Assembly: GCA_022432975.1 (NCBI GenBank)
Contig: CM039505.1
Location: forward strand, 19,271,716 to 19,335,715
Direction: 5' to 3'
Origin: Begonia masoniana
Taxonomy: Eukaryota > Streptophyta > Magnoliopsida > Cucurbitales > Begoniaceae
DNA length: 64,000 bases
The notes beneath the pieces are model-generated. The model saw nothing but the letters and a program-made list of their open reading frames with translations. It had not been told where the DNA came from and did not search any database. Both the position numbers and the translations under genes were made by a program. Below, one piece after another: positions 10,961-23,306 of this stretch (positions are counted from its first letter, which is position 1; each line of letters begins with the position of its first letter).

Positions 10961-12787
10961 ATGGAAAAGTACATGGAAAAAGCCAAGAACGAAGCCCAAC
11001 TCGCTGTTATGGAGGTCTCTCAATCTTCCCTCGGGGTCTTAACTCGTGCTAAGACTCTAGCTCTTAAGCGGCTTCAACAATCCCTTTCTTCTCCGCCGGG
11101 CTCTCCGACATCCGGTTCCTACCTCCAGCTCCGTAACCGCCGTCTTAAGAAGCCGCTGGTCAAGCAGACGCTGAAACATAGCTGCGTGCTAAATCCTAGC
11201 TCGAAGGTTGTTTCGAGGTTGAGGACGGGTTTGACGGTCTCTGGTTCGAATAGTTCGATCTCTGATAACCTTGCGAACGTCCAGAATTATCGTAAACATG
11301 AGGAGACGACTATAGGAGTTTGTGACGATTGTGAGAACAAAGATGATAATGATTTGGGGGTTGAAGAAGCTTCATTTGGAGAAAATGTTCTGGATTTTGA
11401 GCATAGAGAGAGGTGTGTTTTCTTTTTTCTTTTTGAACTTTTTTTTTATTGAATTGTATGTTTATGTTCTCCTTACCTTAAATTAGGTTTTCGTTGAAAA
11501 GAATCTTAGAAAATTTTTAAAATATTGTTTTTCGATGAAAAAAAATTTCGCCTATGTTATTAACTCATATTTTTCTTCTGCAATTCTATCCTCGACATAT
11601 GTCTTGAGTTGTAATCTAATTTCTTCTTGAACTTTGTCCAACACCTCGATTTCCCTTTCTTAACATTTAAAAATAATTCCATCTGTTTTGTTACAAAAGA
11701 TATAATGAAATGTTAAAAAAAAAAAAAAAAAAAAATTAGTATTTCAACCAGAAGAACACCAGCATTAGAAAAATATTGTTGATAAAGTATGAATGTTCAT
11801 TTTGTCAGCCAATTGTTTGGTACTTCTGCAGAAATTTGTGAAATACTGATCTGTTTTGTATTTCTGGCCGATTCATTTTTTAGTAAATTATCTAATTGTA
11901 TCTTAAGTCTGTGAATGCATGTCCGTTGGGTGCACGGACATGTTTGGGCTGTATTTTCTACAGTTTTGCCATTTCCGGATAAATAGCCAATGAATTCTCA
12001 AGTTTGATTATCTGTTGAAAATTGGAGAAGTTTTCTTGTTGCCCTGGGTTCTTTGTGTTTGTAGCTAATAACTAATAATAGTTTATTTGCATTTCAAAGG
12101 GTAAACAGAGGGACTGTTTATGTCTTTATTCCCAAAAGTTAACTGCTTGGTGTTTCAAAGATATTATCGCAGAAAATGTTTTTAAAATTGTAGCTTGTGG
12201 TAAATGTTGTGCTTTAGCTGCTCAACGTAGAAGTAGGTGATTCTTTGACATAATAGTTTATAGAACATGTTTTTTTTTTTTTTTTTTTTTTTTTTTTCTT
12301 TCATCAATATGAGGATGTAGCTGTTTTGAAAAGGCAAAGTTGTAAGAAGAGGATATTTGTAGTTTCAATTGCTGTTGATGTTTATCATTGTCCTTAATTG
12401 TGTTTAACGTGTATGGTCCTTTGTGCCAGGAGCATGAGGGAATTGACACCTTGCAATTTGATAAAGGACCCATATGTAATTAGAACACCTAGTTCTACAA
12501 CCAGGCCAACCTTTACGACAGAAGCAATCGGTAGAGAACATCAACATGTATCGGCAAATTTACGCATGCCAACAGCAGAGGAAATAGATGACTTCTTTAC
12601 TCAAGCTGAAGAAATACAGCGCAGACAATTCATTGAGAAGTATGTTATTTTAATTGTCTGAATTTTAAAACTCGAGTATCCTTCACAGTATCGTATAACT
12701 TTTGTTTTTTCAATCAGGTACAACTTTGATCCTGTGAATGATATTCCTCTTGCCGGACGATATCAATGGGAGACCCTGGAAGTTTAG
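10961..12787 (+). CDS. KRP: Cyclin-dependent kinase inhibitor, KRP/ICK family (three exons)
   Basis: KRP/ICK proteins bind cyclin-CDK complexes in the nucleus and restrain G1/S and endocycle entry. Exons: 10961-11412, 12430-12639, 12718-12787; both introns are GT..AG and the phases join, giving 243 residues. N-terminal MEKYMEKAKNEAQLAVMEV and LTRAKTLALKRLQ match the KRP motif [GV]RTRAKTLAL, followed by YLQLRNRRLKKPL (the YLQLRSRRL motif). A central acidic, Ser-rich part follows. The C-terminal inhibitory box is complete: MPTAEEIDDFFTQAEE, QRRQFIEKYNFDPVND and PLAGRYQWETLEV, corresponding to the Kip/p27-like region. The start is the first ATG after the CT-rich leader; the MxKYM opening resembles KRP3/KRP4-type proteins (inference). 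No damage seen. This is the only intact host gene in the window. Confidence 0.93.
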
Positions 12788-14391
12788 ACACTTCATCAGG
12801 ATGTTGTTTTCATGTTTTACTTCAGTAGTCTTAGTTGACCATAGTCTTAGGATCCTTCTAACCAGCAGGAAGTAGCTTAGTTTAGGTTAGGCGTAAATGA
12901 TGATGGTGTATTTCTGCTTTCCATCATCTTTTCTTTTACTGTAAATCAGGAAGTCTGTAACATAACTGATAGAACTAAGTCCTTTGTCTAACGGATTAGG
13001 TCATCCTTTCCTGGAGAGGAAAGGAAAGAAAATGTGGGGGTTCCGAGTTTCATTCGGGTTGATGCAGTTGGTTTGAAGTATAGAAATTTGCTTTGGATTT
13101 GGTCTTTCTGTCTATACTTTGTAGTGGGTGGAACTTTATAGAAGGTATTTTGGATTAATACAACCCCCTTTTTTCTTCTTATTGTCTCATCTTTAATTTT
13201 GATACCATCATGGGGATTCAGGTTCTTAAATTGCACAATTATGCAGCACTCCATTTTCGAGGTCGCAATGACAATGAACATGTTACAAAAAGAATTTGAG
13301 CAAAATCAGTTACACTGGTCGGTCGAGGGGCCCCATCAAAGGCCCTAGCTATCTCCTCATTTACAAGGGTGTGGCTCATTCAAATGAACAATTTATTAAA
13401 GGATGGCTCAGTAGACAAAGGTCGACCGAACAGACTAAGGATCCTTACCTTTGGTTATGGCCAGTCTAAACCAAGATAAAAGTCCGGCCAAGGCCTCTTA
13501 GATCGTCCTACTCGGCCTTATTCTTTTAAAAGTCAGAGACAACTGATAATTTAAATAATTTAGCTAAATTGCCCTTGTGCTTTTGTTTGTCAGAAAAATG
13601 ACCTATGCCCTGATAAATTCGTCAAATATTTTATATTTTTGACGTTTGCGGCAGCGGTCATTTTAACTTATTGTGGTTACATCAACTCCTTCAATATCAA
13701 CTTCGATTTTGAATACTAAATGATAGTTAACAAGATCTGTGTTTGAAATATAGTGCAGAATTGTTTGGGCGTACAATCGAACGAGTTAAGATAACAATGG
13801 TGAGTTAAAGTTATCATCACGTGCAAAAAAAAATAAATGAAATATTTGAAGGATTTTATAATGGAAAGAGTGTTTTTCTTATGACCCAAAGATTAAGAGT
13901 TGTCTTGCTAAAAAAATACTTATTCCATCGACTATCACATATGCCTAAGAACAATAGCTATTTGACTCAGCTTTAGCAATAGATCGGGTTAGGTAAGCAT
14001 GGTCAGCCTAAATAAATCCTAAGTACTGCGAATATCACTATAAGTGTCGCGGTTTACTTAGAGCAGCGCCGCAACCCAATTGAAACTATTTTTTTAAAAC
14101 AGATTTGATTGCCTCGACTTCATACAACAGTGAGTCTGCCACGACTCAAAATGGACTCGCGACGGAAGCGGAGAACGATTCAACTTGAGAAAGGACTGAA
14201 CCTTCAGACCATCGACAGATCATAGTAAATTTTGCAACAGAAGATTTAAAATAATATTAAATAGTCATATGCAAAACAAATAGACTAACAAACAAACATG
14301 TCCAACAGTAAAATCACAAATAACGTAATATTAAATGTGTGTGTATATATATATATATATGCATATATAATTTTGCCAGAAAGTAAAACTA
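12788..14391. other. KRP 3' flank and intergenic DNA
   Basis: The 3' UTR of KRP probably covers the first few hundred bases. The rest shows no exon, repeat family or RNA gene I can name. A short (GT)(AT) microsatellite sits at 14338-14360 beside the SIRE insertion. Confidence 0.55.
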
Positions 14392-14396
14392 TAGTA

Positions 14397-15632
14397 TGTA
14401 AATGAAAATATATTATAAATATGTTGGCATTATTTTTTTGACAAATTACATTTATGGTAATAATATCTTATTCCGTTTTTTTCCATGTTGGTAGTTTATT
14501 TCTTGGTAATCAAGAAATAATCTATTCAGATTATTGGAAGAATGAATATTAGAGATCATGAAGATATTAGTAGAAGTAAAAATAAAGAAACTTGAGGATT
14601 AAGGAAAGTTGTTAAAAAATATAAAAGCATTAGTTTTTTGGAAAACTTTGTTTTGGAATGCCGATTTGAAAACAATTTGATGAATTATATCAGTCCTTCA
14701 TATCACATTAATTATGAGATTCTTTTCTATGTCTTTGGAATCCATATCCAAGTAGTTGGCGGTACTTTCCTAAAATGTCACACGAGGTGTCACGCAACCG
14801 ATTTAGTGAGATTTAGTTTCCTTATTCCTTGCGGCGCTGAATCTCGATTTGGTATTTGGTTAAACCTCAGATAAGGCAGTTACCAATGATATTTAAGCCT
14901 TCGTTTTCTAAGGAAGTGACAGACGAATTTTTTATTCTTGGAAGGAGATTTCTTCATCGTTGAGCCGTCGCTGTTCTTTCTCTCCCAACGCTTTTGCATA
15001 TGGGTTTGTGATTGTTCATTCAGTTATTGAATGATTATTTTACACACTTTACTTATGCTGTGGAATTCATTGATTATTCGAGTGTATTGATTTATTGCAT
15101 CCGAAGACAACGACCTGGTGTTACAGACGGTGTCATAGGAGGCAATCTTCCTTATTCTTCATTAAAACTCAGTCTCGGGAGGAGGCTGCCTTGGAACTCG
15201 GAAGGAGTTCTGTTTATCGGCAAGGAGAGCTTGTTATTTTGATCGTGGGCAAGGGGATCTTGCCATACACGGATTCCGGGAGTAGTCATCAACAACAATG
15301 GGATCTTGTTGCTTTTAGATCTCGGGAGATATCGATCTCAAGTCGAGAGGAGCTCGCAAAAATAGTTTCATTAGGGAAGTTAGGAAGTGGCGGCGACAAA
15401 GATAAAAGAGAGTCTTTATTTATTTAAATCCATTTGTCTTGTAACTTTGTGAACTCGTGAAATGTTTTTATATCTGGGTGTGGCCCCGCAGACGTAGGTG
15501 ATTTTCTGAACTGCGTTACCAACCTCTTGTCTATTTTATTTTTGCATATTTATAATTGTTCATCATTGCATTAATTACCGGTGTCACACCAAACACTTTG
15601 TGTGACATCGCATGACTGATCTTAATATTTCA
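14397..15632 (+). repeat. 5' LTR of the SIRE-like element
   Basis: Begins TGTAAATGAAAATATATTA and ends ATTTCA. Direct repeat of 23307-24541 with visible substitutions. Ends with the pair GGTGTCACACC and TTGTGTGACATC. Confidence 0.9.
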
Positions 15633-15634
15633 AT

Positions 15635-15646
15635 TGGTATCAGAGC
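15635..15646 (+). other. Primer binding site of the SIRE-like element
   Basis: TGGTATCAGAGC two bases after the 5' LTR, complementary to initiator tRNA-Met. Confidence 0.9.
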
Positions 15647-15702
15647 GGATCATTTCTGTTTCTTAAGCGGGATCTGCAGGACAAGATCACAGTTCGTGTA
15701 CG

Positions 15703-17298
15703 ATGGACTCTATGAAAGAAAGAGGCTCTACAATGCGTACACCTCTATTGGATGGAAGCAACTATGCTTATTGTTTGGCAAGGATGAGAGCATTCATTAA
15801 AGCTATTGATGAGAAGGCTTGGAGATCTATTTTAACAGGATGGAATCACCCTATGAACACTGATGCAGATGGTATCACATCTCCCAAACCTGAAGAAAAT
15901 TGGTCGGTAAATGAAGATGCTTTGGCACACAGCAATTCAAAGAATCTCAATGCTATCTTTAATGACGTGGATTCTATTCAGTTCAGATTCATCTTCATAT
16001 GCGAATCAGCCAAAAGGGCATGAGAGTTTCTTCAAACTACCTATGAAGGAACATCAACTGTAAAGTTGTCCAAGATGCAAATGCTAATTACTAGATTTGA
16101 GAATCTGAAGATGCATGAAGATGACAGTATTGGTGAGTTCAACGAAAAATTATATGACATAGAAAATGAAGCGTTTGCTCTCGGTGAGATGTTTTTCGAA
16201 GAAAAACTCTACTGTCCTTGCCACAACTATTTGCCTATAAAATCACTGCTATAGAAGAAGCCAAAGATGTCTCTAAAATGAAGTTAAAAGAATTGATGGG
16301 ATCTCTTAGAACCTTCGAGATGAATTTTGGAGGAGACATGGAAACAAAGAAGGCAAAGAAAGTTTCTCTAAAAATCGAGATACAGAACTTCAACGAACAT
16401 AATGAAGATGACTTAGAGGAATCTCTAGCCCTGCTTTCAAAGAATTTTAGCAAAGTTATGAAGAGATTTAGAAGAAATACTTGCGGAGAATTTTAGCAGA
16501 GTTATGAAGAGATTTAGAAGAAATACTCGCGGTGTCAAGCACAATGTCACTAACTTCAGAAATGGTTCTTCAAGCAACAAGAAGCACATGGAAGAAACTC
16601 ATGTATCTGATCAACCATTTAAGAACAAAGGCATTCAGTGCAGAGAGTGTGAAGGTTTCAGGCATATACAAACAGAATATGCTACTACCTTGAAGAAAAA
16701 GAAGAATTCTCTGAACGCAACTTGAAGTGAGGATGAGTCAAAGAAGGAAGACGAATTTCAGAGCAACCATGTGGCGCTTGTTGTGAAGACAGAATATGAA
16801 GAAAATGGTGGTGTTATACACGGTGTCACACACAACTTTTCCAATAGTAGTGATGAAGATGAAGAAGCAGTCATAGAAGAAGACCTTATTGGAGAATACA
16901 AGTTTCTTCATGAGAAATTGACTGAGCTTGTTAAAGTAAATCAACATCTACACATCCAGATTAGAAATTTGAAAGATGAGAAGAACAATCTTCAAAATGT
17001 TATTGTTGATTTGGAGACCAAACTAAAAATGAGTCAGAATGAAGTTAATGATCTGACCAATGAGATAAGTATCATGAAGAAGAATGTTAAAATGTTAAAT
17101 TCGGGTTCTTCTAAACTGGATGATATTCTAAACATCAACAAATCAAGTGTCAATCGGTCTAGACTGGGATTCAAAGGAGAAAGTTCAGTCTCACAAATTG
17201 TAGCAGTGAAGGAAAATCGCTCTATTTTGAAATTCGTAAGGGAAAGCTCGGTGTCACAGCCAGTGTCAGCTAAGGGATTTGATTACAAAGGAAAGTAA
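15703..17298 (+). pseudogene. SIRE-like gag, broken
   Basis: Starts MDSMKERGSTMRTPLLDG and NYAYCLARMRAFIKAIDEKAW, the copia gag entry pattern, then LSKMQMLITRFENLKMHEDDS. TGA at 16021-16023 stops the first part. A 46-bp tandem duplication (16441-16486, 16487-16532) shifts the frame. The zinc knuckle at about 16640-16685 reads CRECEGFRHIQTEY, a CX2CX4HX4C motif with the last Cys changed to Tyr. The tail (about 16890-17110) is a strong coiled coil (FLHEKLTELVKVNQHLHI onward), as in SIRE gag proteins. Gag would form cytoplasmic particles; this copy cannot. Confidence 0.85.
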
Positions 17299-17390
17299 GT
17301 TGCAAAAAGAACTCCAAGAACTGACAGAAAATTAAATTCTTGTGACTCCTATCATGTTTCAAGCAGTAAAGGTAACAAATATGTTTCCGT

Positions 17391-18764
17391 GTGCCATTAT
17401 TGCAATTGTCCGGTCATATTCGCCCTAGATGCTTCACATATCTTGCTGACCTAAGACTCGGCACTGTTAGAAATGCTTCTTATTACAGATTCCCTTATCA
17501 AAAATGGGTGAAAAAATCAAGTTTGAAGTGTAATGTTACACATCTTTCACTAAAGACAATCGCAACGAATGCATGGTATTTTGATAGCGGATGTTCTAGA
17601 CACATGACAGGTGAAGAGAGATATTTGAAGGATATCATACCCAAAATCGTGGGAATAGTAACATTCGGCAATGGTGTCTCAATGCATGTCATTGGAAGAG
17701 GAACGCTAAATGTTCCTGGTCTACCAAAGTTGAGTAATGTTCTTTTGATAAATAGTCTGAAATCTAATCTAATTAGTATTAGTCAGCTGTGTGATCAAGA
17801 TTTGAATGTGCAATTCACACGTGAAAAATGTGTGGTGTCCGATCAAAACAACAAGTGTGTTATTAAAGGAGTTAGATCATCAGACAATTGCTATCTTATT
17901 TCTTCCTCATCTACTTGTTTTCGATCGAGTATGGAAGACACTGTTCTATGGCATAGAAAGTTGAGACATGTAAATTTCAGAATGCTGGAAAAGATTGTTT
18001 CAAAAGGTGCTGTCCGGGGAATTTCTATACTAAAGTTTGATTAAGATAAATTATGTGGACCATTTAAAAATAGAAAGCAAACCAAGGTGTCACACCCGAT
18101 GTCACAGTCATCTACAACTACCCGTGTGCTTGAATTGCTCCACATGGATCTAATGGGTCCAATGCATGTTGAAATTATTGGAGGAAAATGATATGTCTTC
18201 ATTACTGTTGATGATTTCTCACGCTACACATGGATGGAGTTTCTTAGAGAAAAGTCCGACACTTTCCAAGCTTTCAAATCAATGTGTACTCGACTCCAAC
18301 GTGAAAAAAATTGTGTCATCATGAAAATCATTCGAATCCACAGTGACCATGGGAGAGAGTTTGAAAAATCTGAATTCTAGGATTTCTGTAAACAACTAGG
18401 GATTGTTCACGAATTCTCGGCACCTAAGACTCCTCAACAAAATAGAGTCATTGAAAGAAAGAACCGTACATTGGCAGAGATGACTCGTGTAATGTTACAC
18501 GAAAGGGATGTTCCTCAAAAATTCTGGGCTGAAGCTATGAATACCGCTTGTTATACCATAAATCGGGTGTATCTCCGTGGCAAAACTTCTATGACACCCT
18601 ATGAGATATGGAAAGGTAAGACTCCGAATCTTGATTATTTTCATCCGTTTGGTAGTATTTGCTATGTGTTGAATGACAGGGAACACAAGGGGAAACTTGA
18701 TCCCAAGAGTGATGAAGCAATTTTTCTCGGTTATGCTACAAATAGCCGTGCTTATCGAGTTTAG
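17391..18764 (+). pseudogene. SIRE-like protease and integrase, broken
   Basis: Protease active site WYFDSGCSRHMTG at about 17575-17610 (DSG with the expected SRHMTG). The pre-integrase zinc finger starts VLWHRKLRHVNFRMLEKI. The integrase core shows LLHMDLMGPM (first Asp), RIHSDHGREFE (second Asp) and NRVIERKNRTLAEM (Glu of DD35E), then FWAEAMNTACYTINRV and PYEIWKGKTPNLDYFHPFG. Stops at 18041, near 18190 and near 18378 break the frame. Confidence 0.87.
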
Positions 18765-19079
18765 AACAAAAGAACTCGAACTGTCATCAAATCTGCAAAT
18801 GTCCAAGTAGACGACTCTCTGGACACAGCATATAATCCAAAAGAAGATACAAATTAGATTTCAAATAATGAAGGCATTAGTGTTCCATCCGGTGTCACAG
18901 AAGGTGTCTCAGGTGGTGTCACAGGTCAGACTGAGAAAATTGATGACATGGAGGTGACTACTTCACACAATAGGCAACCATCTGCACGTGTTTAGAAGAA
19001 CCATCCTGCAGATGAGGTTATTGGAAGTCTGAATGATGGTATTCGAACCAGAGACAAGCCGAGAGTGAATTATCGAGAA

Positions 19080-19730
19080 ATGATTCAAATGGCCTGTTTT
19101 ACATCAATTATCGAGCCTAAGAATGTGAAAGAAGCATTGCTAGATGAATACTGGATAGAAGCTATACAAGAAGAACTCAGTCAATTTACCCGAAATCCAG
19201 TTTGAGACTTAGTACCATGTTCTCCTGATGTGAATGTTATTGGTACTAAGTGGATATACAAGAACAAGAGCGATGAGCATGGCAACATCACTCGCAACAA
19301 AGCTCGGCTAGTTGCTCAAGGGTACTCACAAATTGAAGGAATTGGTTTTGATGAAACATTTGCTCCGGTTGCTCGTCTTGAATCCATTCGTCTATTATTG
19401 GCTATTGCTTGTGTTATGCGGTTCAAGTTGTATAAAATGGATGTGAAGAGTGTTTTTGAATGGTTATCTCAATGAGGAAGTATATGTTGCTCAACCGAAG
19501 GGTTTTGAAGACCCTTATCATCCCGAGTATGTTTATAAATTGAAGAAGGCGTTATATGGGCTTAAACAAGCCCCTCGTGCGTGGTATGAACGACTCACGT
19601 AATATTTATTAACTAAGGGATATGAGTGAGGGGGAGTAGATAAAATCCTTTTTGTTCGCTGTGGAAAAGGTCAATTTTTACTCATTTAAATTTATGTTGA
19701 TGACATAGTGTTTGGCTCGGTGTCATAGGT
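19080..19730 (+). pseudogene. SIRE-like reverse transcriptase, broken
   Basis: Contains [52 protein letters not shown] and KMDVKSVF. After a one-base shift near 19458 it continues with [34 protein letters not shown] and the catalytic IYVDDIVFGS at about 19690-19720. In-frame stops lie near 19203, 19600 and 19687. Confidence 0.86.
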
Positions 19731-20634
19731 GATGGTGGATGAATTTGTAGATCAAATGACTGGAGAATTCGAGATGAGTATGGTAGGACAACTCAATTAT
19801 TTTCTTAGACTCTAAATTCAGCAAGAAAAAAATAGTATTTTTATTTCTCAAGCCAAATATGCCAAGAATTTATTGAAAAGGTTTAAACTTGAGAATGCAC
19901 GACCTAGTAGAACACCCATTGGGACACATGAGAAACTCTTCAAAGATGAAAAGGGAATTTTTGTTGATCTGCGTTTATATAAAAGTATGATTGGAAGTCT
20001 GTTATATCTAACTGCTAGCCGACCAGATATTTGTTATAGCGTGGGTCTATGCGCTCGATTTCAAGCAAATCCGAGGGAGTCACACCTAGTGTCAGTCAAG
20101 CGGATTCTCAAATATGTTAGCGAAACAACCGACTATGGTATATAGTATTCATAAGACTCAAATGCAAATCTGGTTTGTTATTGAGATGCTGACTGGGCTG
20201 GTAGTTTTGATGATCGAAAAAGCACTTCTGGTGGATGCTTTTATGTGGGACACAACTTGGTGTCATGGTCCAGTAAGAAGCAAAATTCTATTTCTCTGTC
20301 TACTGCCGAGGCAAAATTTATTGCAGCAGGTAGCAGCTGTACTCAGCTTCTTTGGATGAAACAAATGATGAAATACTACAGTGTCACACAAGATGTTATG
20401 ACCCTCTATTGTGATAACTTGTGCGCTATCAATATTTCTAAAAATCCTGTTCAGCATTCTCGGACCAAGCATATTGATATCCGACATCACTTTATTCGAT
20501 CTCTTGTGGAGGATAAAATTATTACTTTGGAACATATGGTAACCGAAAAATAAGTTGTTGTTATTTTCACCAAAGCATTGGATGATATAAGGTTTGAAGA
20601 GCTGAGGTCTGCCCTAGGCCTTTGTATTATGTAA
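19731..20634 (+). pseudogene. SIRE-like RT thumb and RNase H, broken
   Basis: RT continues with FEMSMVGQLNYFL, SQAKYAKNLLKRF and LYKSMIGSLLYLTASRPDI. RNase H follows with VSWSSKKQNSISLSTAEAKF, LYCDNLCAINISKNPVQHS and KHIDIRHHFIRSLVE, ending in the tail ALDDIRFEELRSALGLCIM before a stop near 20634. Frameshift near 20145. Confidence 0.86.
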
Positions 20635-21116
20635 GTTACTCAATGATTGTTTTATTTAAAAAAAATTACCACTTGCTTTAGACGTTTGTTTTTTTATTTG
20701 GACAATGTTCTGTGTATTACTCACCCCCTGCAGAAAGTGATTCTATATTCTTCTATGGAATAACACCGTGCATGACATGAGAAATTTTGTTATCCTTATG
20801 AAAAATCGGAAGTTTATATTCAATGAAGATTGGAGCAACAATATTCTATTGGGTTTATTTTCCATCTTGCAGAGATTAGAATTATTTTTCAAAGGATACA
20901 TGAGAGATTATATGATTTATGGAAATTATGTAGATCCATTGATTTATTTTCCAAAAATTTCCTACAAATGGGATTTTTATTATTTTTGGGATTTAATGGT
21001 TCTTTATGATAGGTGATTAATATATTTCAAACTTAAAGGATTTTCAGAATACTCGTTCTTCTCTTCTTCTTCTACAATTGGCAATCTAAGGTTTTCTACT
21101 GTTTTTCTTCGCAATA

Positions 21117-22920
21117 GTGATTATTGAAGAACTTTCCAAAGACCAGTTCACAGGCAATGTCCCAGAGTCTGTCTCAAATAAGTTGCCGAGTTCAGAATCG
21201 GCAATGGTGATATATTCTTCGCCTTCACCATCGACAAATCTTTTTGTTTTCGAAAGGAAAACTTCAAAAATTACAGAAGATGTTGTTCCCATCCGAAAGA
21301 TAAACTCTTCGGGGATTAAATGGAAATTTCAAAAATCAAGTGGAGATAGATTTAAAACAAGTTTAGTGCCTCCCAAGGCCCCCAAAGGATCCAAACTCAC
21401 TCCGGCTTCAAAAAGAAAAAGGTCGAGAGTCGAAAAAATTTCTTCTTCTGATAGCTCCTGGTTACAAGAAGAAATCATTGAACTCGATACAGATAATGAG
21501 GACGAAATAGTTGAAACATCATTAAAGGAATCGAACAGGAACCTTCGGTTGATTTCTAGAAGAAAATCCTCAAGGTCCTCTGCTCCCAAGTCTTCTACGC
21601 CCTCTGCACTAAAATCCTTAAAGCTCTTTGCGCCAAAATCCTCAAAACCCTCTGGTCCAAAATCATCAAAACCCTTTGTTTCAAAGACTCAAAAGCCTGC
21701 TAAGTCGCCAAAGTCAAGTCCCTCCAAAATTCCTAAATCCAAAAGGCAGAAGTCCAACAATAAAAGACTCTACTCGCTCCAAAACTACAGCTTGAGGTGA
21801 GTCAAGCACCAACACCAGTAAGTCTTCTGATCAATGTTCTGTAGAAGATTTTAAATCCAAACTACATGCTAGCCGTTGGACTAATTTTTCAAAAAGAAAT
21901 ATATGGTCTGAAAGGAAAATACATGAAGGTGATTTTACTCAGTGTGAAGCTATAATATACCATCTTATGAGTTTAGGATTGGAGAAAACCTTCAGAGACA
22001 TAAAGCCATTCATTTGGAAAATTATTCAGGAATTTTACTGCAATTTTGATTCAAATGTAAAAAATCCTACTCATCCCAGTTATGGTCATGTATTTATTCG
22101 TGGACATATCTTTAACTTTTCTCCTTTTATTATTAATGAGTATCTGTGCATCAATATGTCTGATTATGAAGAATTTGTGTCTGATTATAACAAGATTATT
22201 TTCAATGTCACTGGGGGTGTCAGATGAATCTGGTCCCATGGAAAAGACTTTCCAGATTCACAGCTCACAATAAAATATGGAATTCTTCATAAGATTGCCA
22301 TGAGAAACTGGATGCCGACATCCCATGGGACTGGGGTGAATAAGGCAATGGCCGCTTTGTTGTTTAAAATTGAAAATTCTATTGCTTTCGATTTTGGAAA
22401 ACATTTTTTTGATCAAATTATGAAACATGTAGATGGAAAAAATGAAAGGTTAGCTCTTCCATTTCCTTGTCTTATATATGGTCTTTTGTCTTCTCAACGG
22501 TTTATTATAAGAGAGAGTGAAGTTTTGTATGTTGACAAAGAAGAAATCCATATTAGCTACAAAATTTGGATGGGGGAGCACATAAATGATCTAGAACGAT
22601 TTGTAGAAGGTCTGCCTATCTCTGAATCAAGAACCGACTCTGTTATTTTAGCTAGATCTGTGAAATTTTTAGTAGATATGTCAAAATTTATCAATACTCA
22701 AATTTATGTTCTTGAAAAACAGAAGTCTGTAATTTCTAAACTTCTGAATGATATCTACAAGAAAAATCCTCACATGAATGCCTCAGATCCAAAGGACAAG
22801 TCGGCTACAGAAACAGGTACATCTGGTGTTCCACTTGATGTCACAAAAAGTGTTCCAGAGAATGTTGATGATCCGAATTCTACAATTGGGATGGTTACTT
22901 CAGATGATCCCATTCATTGA
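21117..22920 (+). pseudogene. Third ORF in env position of the SIRE-like element (plant transposon protein-like)
   Basis: The first piece (21117-21800) is Ser/Lys/Pro-rich with repeats of the type SAPKSSTPSALKSL. The second (21967-22920, one in-frame TGA at 22225-22227) carries FRDIKPFIWKIIQEFYCNF, HVFIRGHIFNFSPFIINEYL and a distal KSVISKLLNDIYKK helix. The middle resembles the family often annotated as putative plant transposon protein found in SIRE-type elements; this is from memory of the pattern, no search run. No signal peptide or clear membrane span is visible, so a true envelope role is not supported. Confidence 0.65.
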
Positions 22921-23306
22921 GTATTATTGAACTATTTCTCTTTTTGGTTTCTAGATATTTCTTGGATAATTTGTCTGGATATTTTTTGGTTAATTTGGCT
23001 GTTTCTGGATATTTCCTCTATGGATGATCTGTTGTATCTGGATATTATATCTTCCATGGTTTGACTATCTCTCTATGGTGCTTATATGTGCTCATATGGT
23101 GATTATGGTGATTATGGTAATTATTTGGTGATTATGGTGCTTATGTAGTGATTGATATTCCCTTTTATATCTTTTTTGTCTTTTTATGGCAAAAAGGGGG
23201 AATATTTTGATAATAATGAATTATTTTCGATGATGTTTTGAAGTCACCAATTTAGGGGGAGTTATTGGTTTTATTGATTTTGCCAAAAAATACCAAAGGG
23301 GGAGAT
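22921..23306 (+). other. Non-coding 3' region and polypurine tract of the SIRE-like element
   Basis: Low-complexity GGTGATTATGGTGATTATGG repeats (about 23070-23160), then two purine-rich stretches (AAAAAGGGGGAATA near 23190 and CCAAAGGGGGAGAT at 23293-23306). The latter abuts the 3' LTR and is the likely polypurine tract. Confidence 0.7.

Noticed and set aside
12258..12473. Minus-strand frame with a poly-Lys tail
   Set aside because: Created by a homopolymer T run in the KRP intron.
12988..13281. 97-codon minus-strand frame downstream of KRP
   Set aside because: No recognisable domain or splice context; probably chance in the 3' flank.
15635..15646. tRNA gene fragments at TGGTATCAGAGC sites
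   Set aside because: These are retroelement primer sites next to LTR ends; no tRNA fold around them.
21967..22920. Retroviral envelope gene
   Set aside because: No signal peptide, cleavage site or membrane span; resembles a plant transposon protein family instead.
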